From a virus: a DNA stretch of 42,038 nucleotides. Where the stretch lies: positions 153,258 to 195,295 of the IMG/VR virus record IMGVR_UViG_3300045921_000484. One strand, 5' to 3'. The position numbers and the translations under genes are program-made. This document shows positions 8,640-18,099 of the stretch, piece by piece. The notes under the pieces are model-generated. The model made no database searches. It was not told the origin of the DNA and was given only the letters and a program-made list of their open reading frames with translations. Each line of letters opens with the position of its first letter. Positions within the stretch are counted from its first letter, which is position 1.

Positions 8640-10430
8640 ATGAACGGTAAAATTCACGGTAAACAAATTAGAGATACATCGATAGATTTATTAAAATTGG
8701 ATATTTCTGGCGGTCAAGGTGCCTACCTTTTTGGCACAGGATCATATTTAGGGACATATGAAGTTCCTAATATTCCACAGGCTTTCGTCACAAAACAATA
8801 TGTTGATTCACTTTCTTCTGGGTTAGATCCAAAAGAATCTGTTTATTTAGTATCAGTTAATAATATTCCATCATTATCTGGTATACAAATCATAGATGGC
8901 GTAACAGCATCTGTTGGATCAAGAGTATTATTAGTTGGTCAATCAAGCGCGGTAGATAATGGTATCTATGTTGTTGGTGTTACTGCTTGGTCAAGAGCTG
9001 ATGATTCAGATGGTGATCCAGGAAATGAAGTTTCTTTAGGAAATTATACATTTGTTGAGAGAGGTGTAACATATAGTCAGACAGGTTGGATTCTATATGA
9101 CACAGATGCTCCAGGTTCTACGGTTTCTGTTGGTGTTAACACTCAATATTGGACGCAGTTTAATGGAGCTGGCTCATTTACATGGGGTGAGGGTTTATCA
9201 AATACTGGAAACAATATATTCGTTGACTTAGATCCTAATTCTGGTTTAACTTTCTCAACGAGTAAATTAAAAATTGCCGATTATGTTGCTGGTAATGGTT
9301 TGACAATTAATAATGGTATTTTATCGGTTGGTTCCGGTAATGGTATAATAGTTAATCCCAATACTGTTGATATTAATTATGTCCAAGTATCTGAAGGTCT
9401 TGAAGGAAATGGGTTAACTGCATCTGGTGGTAAATTAAATGTTAATACATCAAACGGATTAACAATAATAAATGACTCAGTTCAGATATCCGATACTGTT
9501 GCTGGGGATGGTTTAACATTCTCATCGGGAGTTATTAATATAACTGGTTCTACGGCTATCGGAGTTAATTCAGATAGTATATATGTTAAATATGACCCAA
9601 CAACAATCTCTATTGATGGTAACGGAGCACTAACTGTTATAAGTGCTGGTGATGCTATACTTGATATAGTTGCTGGTAGAGGTATTAGTGGTAATCAATT
9701 AAGTGGTCCTACTGCTTCACTTGATGTCGAATTGACAGATAACGGTGGTTTAACGTTCTCAGGTAGTGGTACTGGTTCTACTGTACAAGTAGATTATTCA
9801 ATTGTTGCTCTTCAATTAGAAGGGAGTGGTTTAACTGCATCCGGTGGTAAATTAAACGTTAATACAGCAAATGGTCTAACAATAAACAATGATAATGTTG
9901 AGGTGGCATCCTCAATAGCTGGAAATGGCTTATCATTTACAGCGGGAGTAATCGATATAAATGTTATAAAAGGTGTTACTTTTAGTGGCGATGCTTTATT
10001 TGCGGACGCTGATACAATATTAACAACATCTAATTTACCTACTATATCAGTAGCTACTAATTCAACAATTCAATCAGCTTTAACAGCTATTGATAATAAA
10101 TTATCTACTGTTGGTGCGCAAGAGAACATAGCTATAATGAATGTGCCAACTGGAACATTTCCTAAGAATATAAACTTACCACAAAATGTCTTAGGTTATA
10201 CATTCTCAATTCCATCTGATGGAATTGCACAAATTTTTATAAATGGGGCATTTGTTTTACCGACAACTGCTACACTATCAGCAGCGGCTTACTTCTCTAC
10301 TGATAATGGGGCTAGTGGTACAATTACTGTTGAAAATGGTTCAGTTTTATATATAAATCCAAATGTATTGGATTATACAATAGATAATACAGATGTTATA
10401 ACAGTTCACTACTTAACAAGAGTTTCTTAA
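8640..10430 (+). CDS. Repetitive tail fibre protein
   Basis: A 596-residue protein. The N-terminus (MNGKIHGKQIRDTSI) resembles the start of the opposite-strand fibre at 17077 and may be a shared docking segment. Residues about 60-180 carry the widespread phage tail-fibre domain with the pattern DPKESVYLVSVNN, ASVGSRVLLVGQSSAVDNGIYVV, then WSRADD. Residues about 190-450 are low-complexity repeats of the type GNGLTINNGILSV, including a duplicated block (near 9400-9540 and 9820-9960). This is typical of trimeric beta-helical fibre shafts. The last 110 residues form a different, beta-rich tip that may bind the receptor or start trimerisation. Confidence 0.85.
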   Translation: MNGKIHGKQIRDTSIDLLKLDISGGQGAYLFGTGSYLGTYEVPNIPQAFVTKQYVDSLSSGLDPKESVYLVSVNNIPSLSGIQIIDGVTASVGSRVLLVGQSSAVDNGIYVVGVTAWSRADDSDGDPGNEVSLGNYTFVERGVTYSQTGWILYDTDAPGSTVSVGVNTQYWTQFNGAGSFTWGEGLSNTGNNIFVDLDPNSGLTFSTSKLKIADYVAGNGLTINNGILSVGSGNGIIVNPNTVDINYVQVSEGLEGNGLTASGGKLNVNTSNGLTIINDSVQISDTVAGDGLTFSSGVINITGSTAIGVNSDSIYVKYDPTTISIDGNGALTVISAGDAILDIVAGRGISGNQLSGPTASLDVELTDNGGLTFSGSGTGSTVQVDYSIVALQLEGSGLTASGGKLNVNTANGLTINNDNVEVASSIAGNGLSFTAGVIDINVIKGVTFSGDALFADADTILTTSNLPTISVATNSTIQSALTAIDNKLSTVGAQENIAIMNVPTGTFPKNINLPQNVLGYTFSIPSDGIAQIFINGAFVLPTTATLSAAAYFSTDNGASGTITVENGSVLYINPNVLDYTIDNTDVITVHYLTRVS

Positions 10431-10450
10431 TAAGGATATAAAAAAACCTC

Positions 10451-10810
10451 TCAAATTTTGAATCTTTTTTTCTTTTCGAAGTATTTTTCTCTTAATTCTT
10501 TTTTTGCCTTTGTATAAAGCCAGGCATCTATGGCATGTTGTTTTTGTCCAAAAAAGAAGTTTAATAGTTTACTGAATATTTTACCAGTCTTGTTTAATTT
10601 TCCTCTTATTTCTAAATCACCAGTTGTTGCTGAAACTGAAATATTCTTTTCTGTGAAGTGTGTTTTCTCTTCAGCTGTTATTATATCTTCTATAATTTCA
10701 CCATTTACATTCCATGCTAAATCCAATGCGTAGGCTAATTCAAATAGTGCATGTCCAATAGCTGCTGAGAATCCATCAATTAGTCTCCACCAAAAAGTGA
10801 AAAAAAGCAT
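10451..10810 (-). CDS. C-terminal part of a phage membrane protein, probably frame-split
   Basis: A 119-codon frame. It begins with a hydrophobic segment (FFTFWWRLIDGFSAAIGHALFE), followed by an acidic soluble stretch (GEIIEDIITAEEKT) and a basic C-terminus. The frame directly upstream (10776-10940) encodes the missing hydrophobic N-terminus. Removing one base from the seven-base A/T run at 10800-10806 joins the two into a single continuous protein of about 163 residues. That run could be a real frame break, a slippage site or a sequence error. The likely whole is a small anchored membrane protein of a type common in large phages. Function unknown. Confidence 0.6.
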   Translation of the reverse strand: MLFFTFWWRLIDGFSAAIGHALFELAYALDLAWNVNGEIIEDIITAEEKTHFTEKNISVSATTGDLEIRGKLNKTGKIFSKLLNFFFGQKQHAIDAWLYTKAKKELREKYFEKKKRFKI

Positions 10811-10940
10811 ACCATTTTTTTAGTGATATTGATAACCATATCGAATATCCTAGTGAATATAAAGTTCCAATGCTAAATACCAATATACTCACCATAATTG
10901 CCCATATAAGAGCCCATAATCCTTGAAATAGTTCTTTCAT
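10776..10940 (-). CDS. N-terminal part of the same membrane protein
   Basis: A 54-codon frame starting at ATG 10940 (MKELFQGLWALIWAIMVSIL). Residues about 6-28 are a clear transmembrane helix, followed by a second hydrophobic stretch. It overlaps the 10451-10810 frame by 35 bases in another frame. The junction is the seven-base poly-T run (coding strand) at 10800-10806. The two frames most likely formed or form one gene. Confidence 0.5.
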   Translation of the reverse strand: MKELFQGLWALIWAIMVSILVFSIGTLYSLGYSIWLSISLKKWYAFFHFLVETN

Positions 10941-10977
10941 CTTTTAGATTTATTTTTTAGTAATTTCCATTATAACA

Positions 10978-11676
10978 TTAAGTTATTTTTATAATTATCA
11001 TAGATCCATTATTAAATATCCTACTTATTCCAGCAGTTGTGTACTTACCTCTAATATCAACAATTTGAGTACCTGTTATTGTAATAAATCCTTGTGTATG
11101 CACGGATCCTATCCAATCATTTGATCCATTAGAAGCAATTGTTCCAAATTCTCTATATGTATATCCATTTGTTGATCCAACTTCGGTGTTGTCAACAAAC
11201 ATGGTAATTGATGCTTGTGCATTTCCAGATAGTGTGAAATTTCCACTAAAGTTCACAACATATGTTCCTGTTGATAATGAAGCACTCATGTTTGTTAATG
11301 TGGTATATGATACACCTATTGATTGTGGTGATGTATTGGTGTATTGTACTACTATCATTGCTGGCCATGTTGATCCGGTAGCACCTTCTGATCCTGTTGA
11401 ATCAGATGATACTGATATTGATTGAAATTCAGATGAATTTGAAATAACTGAACCATTATAAGAAGCAGTAAGATAATTATTAAGTGCTAAATTGAATGAA
11501 TCCGAATCTAATAACTCATTATGCTTAAATTCTTGACTAAAAAGTAAGCCATAATCAATATTTCCTTCTTCTGTACGAGGTAAAATATTTTCATCTATGT
11601 CAAAAACTTCATTTTTACCGTTATCTTCTAAATCACCTATAGCTACTATTTTATTATTGATTATTTGTACTTTCAT
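10978..11676 (-). CDS. Tail fibre tip protein with jelly-roll-like C-terminus
   Basis: A 232-residue protein. Residues 1-95 are a mixed stalk or adaptor region beginning MKVQIINNKIVAIGD. A short collagen-like GSEGATGST is followed by about 130 beta-rich residues (SASLSTGTYVVNFSGNF, ASITMFVDNTEVGS, IDIRGKY, SMIIIKI). This looks like the C1q/TNF-like jelly-roll fold used as a receptor-binding tip in many phage fibres. It is the last gene of a leftward tail-gene cluster (17077 to 10978) in which stops and starts are 0-26 bases apart. Fold assignment is by pattern only. Confidence 0.7.
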   Translation of the reverse strand: MKVQIINNKIVAIGDLEDNGKNEVFDIDENILPRTEEGNIDYGLLFSQEFKHNELLDSDSFNLALNNYLTASYNGSVISNSSEFQSISVSSDSTGSEGATGSTWPAMIVVQYTNTSPQSIGVSYTTLTNMSASLSTGTYVVNFSGNFTLSGNAQASITMFVDNTEVGSTNGYTYREFGTIASNGSNDWIGSVHTQGFITITGTQIVDIRGKYTTAGISRIFNNGSMIIIKIT

Positions 11677-11690
11677 AGCATTTTAATTTT

Positions 11691-13196
11691 TTATCTAAAA
11701 TCATATCTTAAAATATGTCTAACAGTTGCAACACCAGCAGGACCAATATAATAATAATATTCAAGTTGTTTATTAAAATATCTTAATTGTGAAAACATCG
11801 TTATGTTAATCACAACAGATTCGCCTGTTATAACATTAATAAAATAAGCTATACCTAATGGATTATTATTAGCTGCAAATAAAGCCCAATCAGGGTTACT
11901 TGCATCGTATAAAACTTGATAAGCATTATTTGGGGCAGTTATTGAATTTCCTATTGTTAATACTGCTGTAGGTTCTCCTGTTGATTGGTTTATTTCAAGA
12001 ATTCTTAAACTACCAAAATTACTTTGTGAAAAAATTACATAAGTTTTTCCATTACTTGCATAAACAGGTTGTATATAATAAGAATTATTTCCAAAATAAG
12101 GCATATTATACGTACCAATCAATGCGTATGTATTAATATTATACACCCTAAAACTATTAGCAGCATTTGTACTTGTACATATAAATCCATTTACCTCATC
12201 AAACCACCAAACCATATATGTAAATCCAGATCCTGTAGTTTGATCTATTAATAATGTTGTTGTAAGAGTAATAGAATCTATTTCATATAATCTAAAAAAA
12301 GAAGAAGTTGATTGAAACGATGCATAGTATAAACGATTATTTCTAACTATGTAATTTCCCCCAGATAGAGTACCACTATATGTGCTTGTAAATGTTCCAA
12401 TAATAGTATTAGTAACAGCATTTATTCTTGTTATTGTTAAAGTACCAGCTACATTATTATTAATAGCCCAATATTCATTGTTTATATAAACTACTCTCAT
12501 AACATCGTGACCACAGTTAATACCTGTAATACCTGTGTATATTTCATTAACATTAGGTCTGGTAAATATTATTACGTTATCAGTATTGGGTCCGCCTGCT
12601 ATTACATACTTATCATTTACTTCATCATATAACCAATTTTGTAATCCTAATAAACCATTACCATTATTTATATTGCCAGGATTTAAGGTCATGTATTTTA
12701 ATGAGAAGGTACTAAATGGATTTAGTTTATCCACTTTCTCAGGATCAGTAAAAGGTGTTTCGCCAGCATTCAATGTAAATCCATTTCTAACCACATAAAT
12801 TATCCAATTATTAGTCGCCGCTTGCCATGCAAACTTCTGCCCTTCTGTAAATGTAGAAGTAGGCGTCCAGGTATATAAAGCACCTAAGGATTCAGGTGTT
12901 GGGTACCATGATGCACCATCATATATTAATATGTCTCCTATACTAGGAGTGGCTGATGATATAGTAAATCCTTTAATACTTGTTGCGTCTATTAAATTAT
13001 TACCTGATGATAGTATAATCTTATTATAGATTGTTTGAGGTTTATTAGAAAGTATAAATGTCTCACCATTTGATGCTGTTGGTAAAAATAAATTTACATT
13101 ATTTGATAATGTTGTACCATATATATAATACGAATATGTTCCAGCGTTTAACGCTAGACTATTATTTATTTCTATATCATATATACTAAATGTCAT
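11691..13196 (-). CDS. Tail protein with beta-propeller-like body
   Basis: A 501-residue protein. The N-terminal 100 residues resemble short fibre or adaptor regions (ILSSGNNLIDATSIKGFT, SIGDILIYDGASWYP). Residues about 170-500 contain repeated blocks of four short strands with aromatic-rich turns (YEIDSITLTTTLLIDQT, VYNINTYALIGTYNMP, LEINQSTGEPTAVLTIG), suggesting a beta-propeller of about six blades. It is probably an adhesin-type tail component. No catalytic motif is visible. A promoter-like element with the core TAATATATA lies just upstream at 13204-13216. Confidence 0.65.
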   Translation of the reverse strand: MTFSIYDIEINNSLALNAGTYSYYIYGTTLSNNVNLFLPTASNGETFILSNKPQTIYNKIILSSGNNLIDATSIKGFTISSATPSIGDILIYDGASWYPTPESLGALYTWTPTSTFTEGQKFAWQAATNNWIIYVVRNGFTLNAGETPFTDPEKVDKLNPFSTFSLKYMTLNPGNINNGNGLLGLQNWLYDEVNDKYVIAGGPNTDNVIIFTRPNVNEIYTGITGINCGHDVMRVVYINNEYWAINNNVAGTLTITRINAVTNTIIGTFTSTYSGTLSGGNYIVRNNRLYYASFQSTSSFFRLYEIDSITLTTTLLIDQTTGSGFTYMVWWFDEVNGFICTSTNAANSFRVYNINTYALIGTYNMPYFGNNSYYIQPVYASNGKTYVIFSQSNFGSLRILEINQSTGEPTAVLTIGNSITAPNNAYQVLYDASNPDWALFAANNNPLGIAYFINVITGESVVINITMFSQLRYFNKQLEYYYYIGPAGVATVRHILRYDFR

Positions 13197-13203
13197 TCCT
13201 ATC

Positions 13204-13216
13204 TATATATTATTTT
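13204..13216 (-). promoter_or_regulatory. AAAATAATATATA element
   Basis: Leftward variant of the recurrent element, seven bases before the ATG at 13196. The intervening GATAGGA contains an AGGA, but it is too close to the start to be a normal Shine-Dalgarno site. Confidence 0.4.
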
Positions 13217-13221
13217 ATTAT

Positions 13222-13950
13222 TTAGAATGTTAACTCTTCAATCAACATTGCCTTAATATTTGAATTTAAGTATGGTTTTGTTGATGAATTAATAGCATCT
13301 CTAAGTGGTTGTGTATAGCCTTCTTCAAAATATTTTATCTGTACCGATAGTGTAGTTAATAAGTCAAAAGCATAAATTTGGTTAGTTGGTGATCCTACTA
13401 ACAAATTCAACTCTCTTAATAGAACTGTTTTTGCCAAAGCTAACATATTCTTTCTTCTTGATATACCCTCATTAATGGCTTCTTCTGGTGAATAATATTT
13501 TCTCCAAGACTTTGTAGCACCAACACTATTATCTGTTAGATACCACTCAATTAGTACGTCTCTATATATGATAATACCAATCTCATTTCTTGTATATGTT
13601 CTACTCTCCCTAATTAATAGATCGCTATATGACACACCATCAAAATTTCTGTAATATTCTATTGATGTTAATTCTCCTTTAACTATTGTTCTTTTTTTAT
13701 GAAACCCTAATATATCATAGTCAACTATAAGCGGATCATTAACTCCAATTTTAAATTTCAAGTTATTAACAGGTTCGGATAGATAATCATATCCATTTTG
13801 TATGAAAAATGCTTGATAACTATAAATTGGTATTTCTGGGTTATTCGAATTACATACCTGAACTAGATCTGTATCATTATAATCACCACCCTCATAAACA
13901 ACATATTGAGGATTACTTAAAACTTTTTGACCTTTTGTTAAGTGTATCAT
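13222..13950 (-). CDS. Putative tail structural protein
   Basis: A 242-residue protein with no recognised family. The N-terminal half is beta-rich (YVVYEGGDYNDTDLVQV). The C-terminal half is helical and carries a charged stretch (EEAINEGISRRKNMLALAKTVLLREL). It lies in the leftward fibre cluster, five bases after the stop of a 54-codon gene. A possible role is a chaperone or connector for the fibres beside it; this is inference from position. Confidence 0.6.
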   Translation of the reverse strand: MIHLTKGQKVLSNPQYVVYEGGDYNDTDLVQVCNSNNPEIPIYSYQAFFIQNGYDYLSEPVNNLKFKIGVNDPLIVDYDILGFHKKRTIVKGELTSIEYYRNFDGVSYSDLLIRESRTYTRNEIGIIIYRDVLIEWYLTDNSVGATKSWRKYYSPEEAINEGISRRKNMLALAKTVLLRELNLLVGSPTNQIYAFDLLTTLSVQIKYFEEGYTQPLRDAINSSTKPYLNSNIKAMLIEELTF

Positions 13951-13955
13951 AATCT

Positions 13956-14120
13956 TTAATTTATTATTATTGATATTGCTTCTCCACTTGCAATATAATC
14001 ATATGATGATCCATCCAGTGAGTATGAAGATATTACACCACTAATAGTTGGTGGTGTTTCTAGTATAAAGTTACATGTGTCACCAGATGCTGTACTTCCA
14101 AAAATTATATCATCTATCAT
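13956..14120 (-). CDS. Small tail-cluster protein, 54 residues
   Basis: A 54-codon frame starting at ATG 14120 (MIDDIIFGSTASGDTCNFIL) and ending five bases before the next start. It is beta-rich with a Ser/Gly composition like its neighbours, and fits exactly between two tail genes with short spacers (15 and 5 bases). It may be a fibre-tip or adaptor module. No family is recognised. Confidence 0.62.
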   Translation of the reverse strand: MIDDIIFGSTASGDTCNFILETPPTISGVISSYSLDGSSYDYIASGEAISIIIN

Positions 14121-14135
14121 AATATCAATTTATTT

Positions 14136-16250
14136 TTATGCTTGAGTTAACAAAGCTTTTATTCTTGTACCACCAGGTAATGAATTTGCTGTGTATCTAA
14201 TATAATTACCAACAACATCCTGTGTATTATCCCAAGCATTCCAGGATGTTCCATTATTTGATGAATACTCCCAAGTTCCATAAGCAGATGATGTAATATC
14301 ATCATCTAGTATTAAGTTATTTGTTGATGCATTATACAATCTTATTCTCATATTTGGTATATTTGAGTTCCATAAAATAGATTGCCTATACGCAAATACA
14401 TTTGTTGTGATATTTGAATTAGCAACAGATGGTTGATAATGACCATCTGTTGAGTTATCTTCGTATATAAGACTAAATCCCATCAATCTAGCTGGAATGC
14501 AAGTAGTTCCTATTACCTTAAATGAAAAAGCAAATTGTATTTCTGTTCCGGTTACTCCAGATAAATCACCACTATCATCTAGTAGATTCCAAGTTCCGCT
14601 ATTATCGGATATACCAGATGTTCTATAATAAATTCTGCATGGTTCAGTTGGCAATGAAAATGCATCTGTTCCTAGTTTTTCAATTTTATTTACATATATA
14701 TTATATAACCTACTTGATTCAGATATGTCTAATTTTGGAGTTATTAATAACTGACTATTTTGAATTGCATAATTCAAGTGAGCTCCTATTGGTAGAGTAT
14801 ATAATTGATTGGTTGCAGCAGTTGTGCCAACTCTAGCTAGATATAATATTCCTCCTTCTATCCAGAAAGAAAATGGCAATGATAATATAGCAGGATGTGG
14901 AACACTTCCTGAATCCGCTGATGATTGATCTAGTTGTTTATCATCATTTAGAAATATGTGGTCAAATGGATCTGAAATTGTATTATATTTAGTAATATAG
15001 CTTCTAGCACCAGCCGCACCAGATGTGGATATAACCAATCTATCAATATCTGATGATATTTCACATGAAGTCATTACGCTAGTAGGTGAGTATGTATTTG
15101 TTCCACCTGGTGGTATCTCAACCATTGCATCAGATTGCCAAGTAGTACTACCATTTGTTATTCCGGTTAATGCGCATCTATAAACACGAGTTGTTGTTAC
15201 AAAATATAAAGATGGTATTCCAGATCCAGGTCCATGTGAAAGTGTACCAATTCTGCCATTATTTGTTTGTGATATGGTACCTGTCACCGTTTGATTACCC
15301 GTTTGTATCGTATTTGTTGTTGTGTCTCTACCGGCAGTTAATGTTAGTGGGGCTCGAAAGTTATAACAATATACTCTAGGTCCTGTTGCGTTTAATACAT
15401 AAACCAATTGGTTTACCCAGTTTGTTCTTGAATTAAGTGCCGATCCACATGGTGTAGTATTTGTTACTGTGGGTGCATCAGCTAACCAATAAACCGCTCT
15501 TATATTATCAACTGTTGTAGCTGCTGGTATTGTTGTTCCAGTTGATGTAAATATTTCTGGTCTAATACCTTTTGCTATAAATAGACCACCATTTGTAGCA
15601 GTCACATTTAAATTTGCTGTTATTAATATAATATCTTCTATTACATATGGTGTACCGGGAGATATTGTCCCCGCATTAGATGTTAGTGTTATTGAGTTTT
15701 CTCCAGCTATGTTTGATATTTCGTACCAAGTTGATATTAAACTTGGATCAGTTGATCCAAAACCAATTCTACAACCAACCGACATTCTATCACTTAACCA
15801 AGATGTTCCTGATCCAGTAACCGTCGTTCCCGATACACCAACTGTTCCAGTTGTATATAATTCTCTACTTACACTAAACCCTCTTATTGTATGAGCTGTT
15901 GCAGTGGGATATGTTAATGTTATAAACCCTTTCCAGTTAAATATAGATGTTTCTTTATTATATTCATATAGAATAATTCTTCTTGTGGATGCTGCATTTG
16001 AGTTATCTGCTAGAAAAACCCAATCAATAGTTGATGAGAATGGTATAACATGAGGATATATTCCTGGTATAGGAGTGGATTGCTCCATTGGTCTTGCTAA
16101 TCCAATTTTAGCAGGTCCTATAAATTTATCAGTTGGTAAAGGTCCTGTATATTTCTTTATTAAACTTCCTAAATTTATCTTAGTTTCATCATAAGATGAT
16201 ATAGGAGTTGTGGTGCCTGTGAATTTAAAATTTAAAGCTTTTGTTGCCAT
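14136..16250 (-). CDS. Large tail protein, beta-rich adhesin type
   Basis: A 704-residue protein, Thr/Ser/Asn rich and almost entirely beta. Residues about 130-220 contain a glycine-threonine block (TGTVGVSGTTVTGSGTSW) like phage fibre modules. The central region has repeats suggestive of a propeller (VNQLVYVLNATGPRVYCY, GIPSLYFVTTTRVYRCA). The C-terminal 110 residues (RLYNASTNNLILDDDITSS to GTRIKALLTQ) look like a separate beta-sandwich. Start and upstream stop share one base (TAATG with the gene at 16250-17077), so the two are co-translated. The receptor-binding or tail-appendage role is inferred. Confidence 0.7.
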   Translation of the reverse strand: MATKALNFKFTGTTTPISSYDETKINLGSLIKKYTGPLPTDKFIGPAKIGLARPMEQSTPIPGIYPHVIPFSSTIDWVFLADNSNAASTRRIILYEYNKETSIFNWKGFITLTYPTATAHTIRGFSVSRELYTTGTVGVSGTTVTGSGTSWLSDRMSVGCRIGFGSTDPSLISTWYEISNIAGENSITLTSNAGTISPGTPYVIEDIILITANLNVTATNGGLFIAKGIRPEIFTSTGTTIPAATTVDNIRAVYWLADAPTVTNTTPCGSALNSRTNWVNQLVYVLNATGPRVYCYNFRAPLTLTAGRDTTTNTIQTGNQTVTGTISQTNNGRIGTLSHGPGSGIPSLYFVTTTRVYRCALTGITNGSTTWQSDAMVEIPPGGTNTYSPTSVMTSCEISSDIDRLVISTSGAAGARSYITKYNTISDPFDHIFLNDDKQLDQSSADSGSVPHPAILSLPFSFWIEGGILYLARVGTTAATNQLYTLPIGAHLNYAIQNSQLLITPKLDISESSRLYNIYVNKIEKLGTDAFSLPTEPCRIYYRTSGISDNSGTWNLLDDSGDLSGVTGTEIQFAFSFKVIGTTCIPARLMGFSLIYEDNSTDGHYQPSVANSNITTNVFAYRQSILWNSNIPNMRIRLYNASTNNLILDDDITSSAYGTWEYSSNNGTSWNAWDNTQDVVGNYIRYTANSLPGGTRIKALLTQA

Positions 16251-17077
16251 TATGTTTTATTTATTTTTAATGTTAAAGTAACTTGTGTAACTATTGACGC
16301 TGACTCAACATTGAATGCAATTATATCACCTTCTGTTATTGTTGTAGACCAAGCGGTTAATATATTATTATTATTTTTTATCTGAGATGATAATGTTGGT
16401 TTATCATTGCCACATATACTATCAGATAATGTTGGTGGGTAATTATCATATGTGTCCTTCCAAACATCAACTACAATACTACCAGTAGCGTTTCCAAGTA
16501 TTTCCCATCCTGTTATTATACCTGAATAAGGAACTGTTAAGTATGCTTTTACTCCAGTTGTTATTACATATCCATTTCCATTTAATGCTACACCCAACTG
16601 ACCTTTATTAGCTGAACTAGATTCTCCATTATTTATACACATCCAATACACATTTCCAGTGATAGCCGCATTAGAATTTGATAGAATTCTAAATCCATTT
16701 ACTGTTTGATTTGATATAGACCATGATCTTGATACATTTCCTATTATAGAAGTTGAATAGCTAGGTCCGCTAAATGGGGTATCAAATGTTACATCGTAAT
16801 ATCTTTGTGGTGGTGAACTAAATGATGATCCCGCTACATAACCAGCTTTTGTTCCTTGATTAATAATTTTATTTTCAATATAAGATATTATCTTATCAGC
16901 TGTCCATATATCACTAGACGCTGTTCCGAAATCATTGAACTTATAACCTGATGAAACAAGTGATGCAGTTGATGCTATAACTATTTGACTTTGTGTAAAA
17001 GTCGAGTTATTTGTTCCACCATTTTCAATTGATACTAGTCCATTTAATTGTTTCGTATTAATTCTACCATTTGACAT
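16250..17077 (-). CDS. Tail fibre protein with conserved C-terminal phage tip domain
   Basis: A 275-residue protein and the first gene of the leftward fibre cluster. The N-terminus MSNGRINTKQLNG resembles that of the fibre at 8640 (MNGKIHGKQI). The C-terminal 115 residues match a domain seen at the end of many phage fibres: ITTGVKAYLTVPYSGIITGW, then GSIVVDVWKDTYDNYPPT, then a final TLKINKT. A perfect TTTAATATATA lies exactly four bases before the ATG. The protein is probably a short fibre that sits on the baseplate or a larger fibre. Confidence 0.8.
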   Translation of the reverse strand: MSNGRINTKQLNGLVSIENGGTNNSTFTQSQIVIASTASLVSSGYKFNDFGTASSDIWTADKIISYIENKIINQGTKAGYVAGSSFSSPPQRYYDVTFDTPFSGPSYSTSIIGNVSRSWSISNQTVNGFRILSNSNAAITGNVYWMCINNGESSSANKGQLGVALNGNGYVITTGVKAYLTVPYSGIITGWEILGNATGSIVVDVWKDTYDNYPPTLSDSICGNDKPTLSSQIKNNNNILTAWSTTITEGDIIAFNVESASIVTQVTLTLKINKT

Positions 17078-17081
17078 AAAT

Positions 17082-17092
17082 TATATATTAAA
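17082..17092 (-). promoter_or_regulatory. TTTAATATATA element, 4 bases before ATG (leftward)
   Basis: Perfect copy reading left, followed by ATTT and the ATG at 17077. It is the leftward half of a back-to-back pair with 17108-17118. Confidence 0.62.
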
Positions 17093-17107
17093 ATATAAAT
17101 CCGCTAT

Positions 17108-17118
17108 TTTAATATATA
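17108..17118 (+). promoter_or_regulatory. TTTAATATATA element, 4 bases before ATG (rightward)
   Basis: Perfect copy reading right, followed by AGTT and the ATG at 17123. With 17082-17092 it forms a compact divergent control region only 45 bases long. Confidence 0.62.
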
Positions 17119-17122
17119 AGTT

Positions 17123-18082
17123 ATGAAATTGAAAAAATATATTGACTTTATATCAGAGTCTGAGAAATTTAACTCATTGGGTGAATGGGTTGAGTCTTTA
17201 ATTGAAGATGATTATGTGAAAAACATAGTTGGTAGATACACAAAAGATATTAATCCTGGTATAGATCTATCAAATGCTATTAATATTCTTGATAAAAGAA
17301 CTCAATCTGAAATAAAATCACAAATTGAAGAATATCTACAAAATGGTATTAAAGACAAAGATCCTAATATAATTGTCTCAACTAATATAGAAGAATTAAC
17401 AGAGTCCGAAATCACAATGGCTGGTAAAGGAATATTTAGTTCATTCTTGAAGTCATTAACGGCTCTTGGTCAAAAAATGATCAATGCTAATTGGGAAAAA
17501 TGTCCTGATAATTTCCTTTTGTTTTATTATTATCCAAACTTGAATTCTATTGATGTTAAAAGTATATTTAATAGATTTAAGTCTTTATCGAGATATTCCG
17601 ATATGATTGATTACGGTAAAAATGAAGTTAACTTATACTATGGTGTTAGATGTGATGGCATTTTTGAATATGGTATAATTTATGATGATAAAACATCACC
17701 AATCGGAGAATTTAAGTTATCATCATCATCTATAAAATGGATAACAACATTAGAATCACAATCAGCTCACTCTCTTAAAAAAGAATTAGTGAATCTAACA
17801 TTATCTGATATAATTACTCTTGGTAGAATAAAAACAGATATGAAAGATTTTAATCCTGGATATCATGAAAAGAAATTAGCTCCTATTTTAAAGGATAAGG
17901 TTATTTCATTTGGATATTATGGTGTTGGTAGATGGGATAATGGTAAGTTAGATGAGGGTGAGTTTATTAATATTAAAACAAATTTTACCAATTGGTTACT
18001 TTCTAAAAGGTGGGGTAGTAAAGTTTTAATAAGTGTTAAACCACAATCATTTTGGTTATACATACATATTAAATTAAAATAA
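17123..18082 (+). CDS. Unknown protein with capsid-targeting-like leader
   Basis: A 319-residue protein. It begins MKLKKYIDFISESEKF, matching the shared leader, with an I-S-E where a T4 gp21-type protease could cut. The rest is unrecognised: a helical region (to about residue 110), a hydrophobic/Gly stretch (MAGKGIFSSFLKSLTALGQK), then a mixed alpha/beta region. The promoter-like element is exactly four bases before the start. It heads a rightward run of small unknown genes reaching to 21607. It is possibly an injected internal protein; no catalytic motif is recognised. Confidence 0.75.
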   Translation: MKLKKYIDFISESEKFNSLGEWVESLIEDDYVKNIVGRYTKDINPGIDLSNAINILDKRTQSEIKSQIEEYLQNGIKDKDPNIIVSTNIEELTESEITMAGKGIFSSFLKSLTALGQKMINANWEKCPDNFLLFYYYPNLNSIDVKSIFNRFKSLSRYSDMIDYGKNEVNLYYGVRCDGIFEYGIIYDDKTSPIGEFKLSSSSIKWITTLESQSAHSLKKELVNLTLSDIITLGRIKTDMKDFNPGYHEKKLAPILKDKVISFGYYGVGRWDNGKLDEGEFINIKTNFTNWLLSKRWGSKVLISVKPQSFWLYIHIKLK

Positions 18083-18099
18083 AAAAAAATAGTAAAAAA

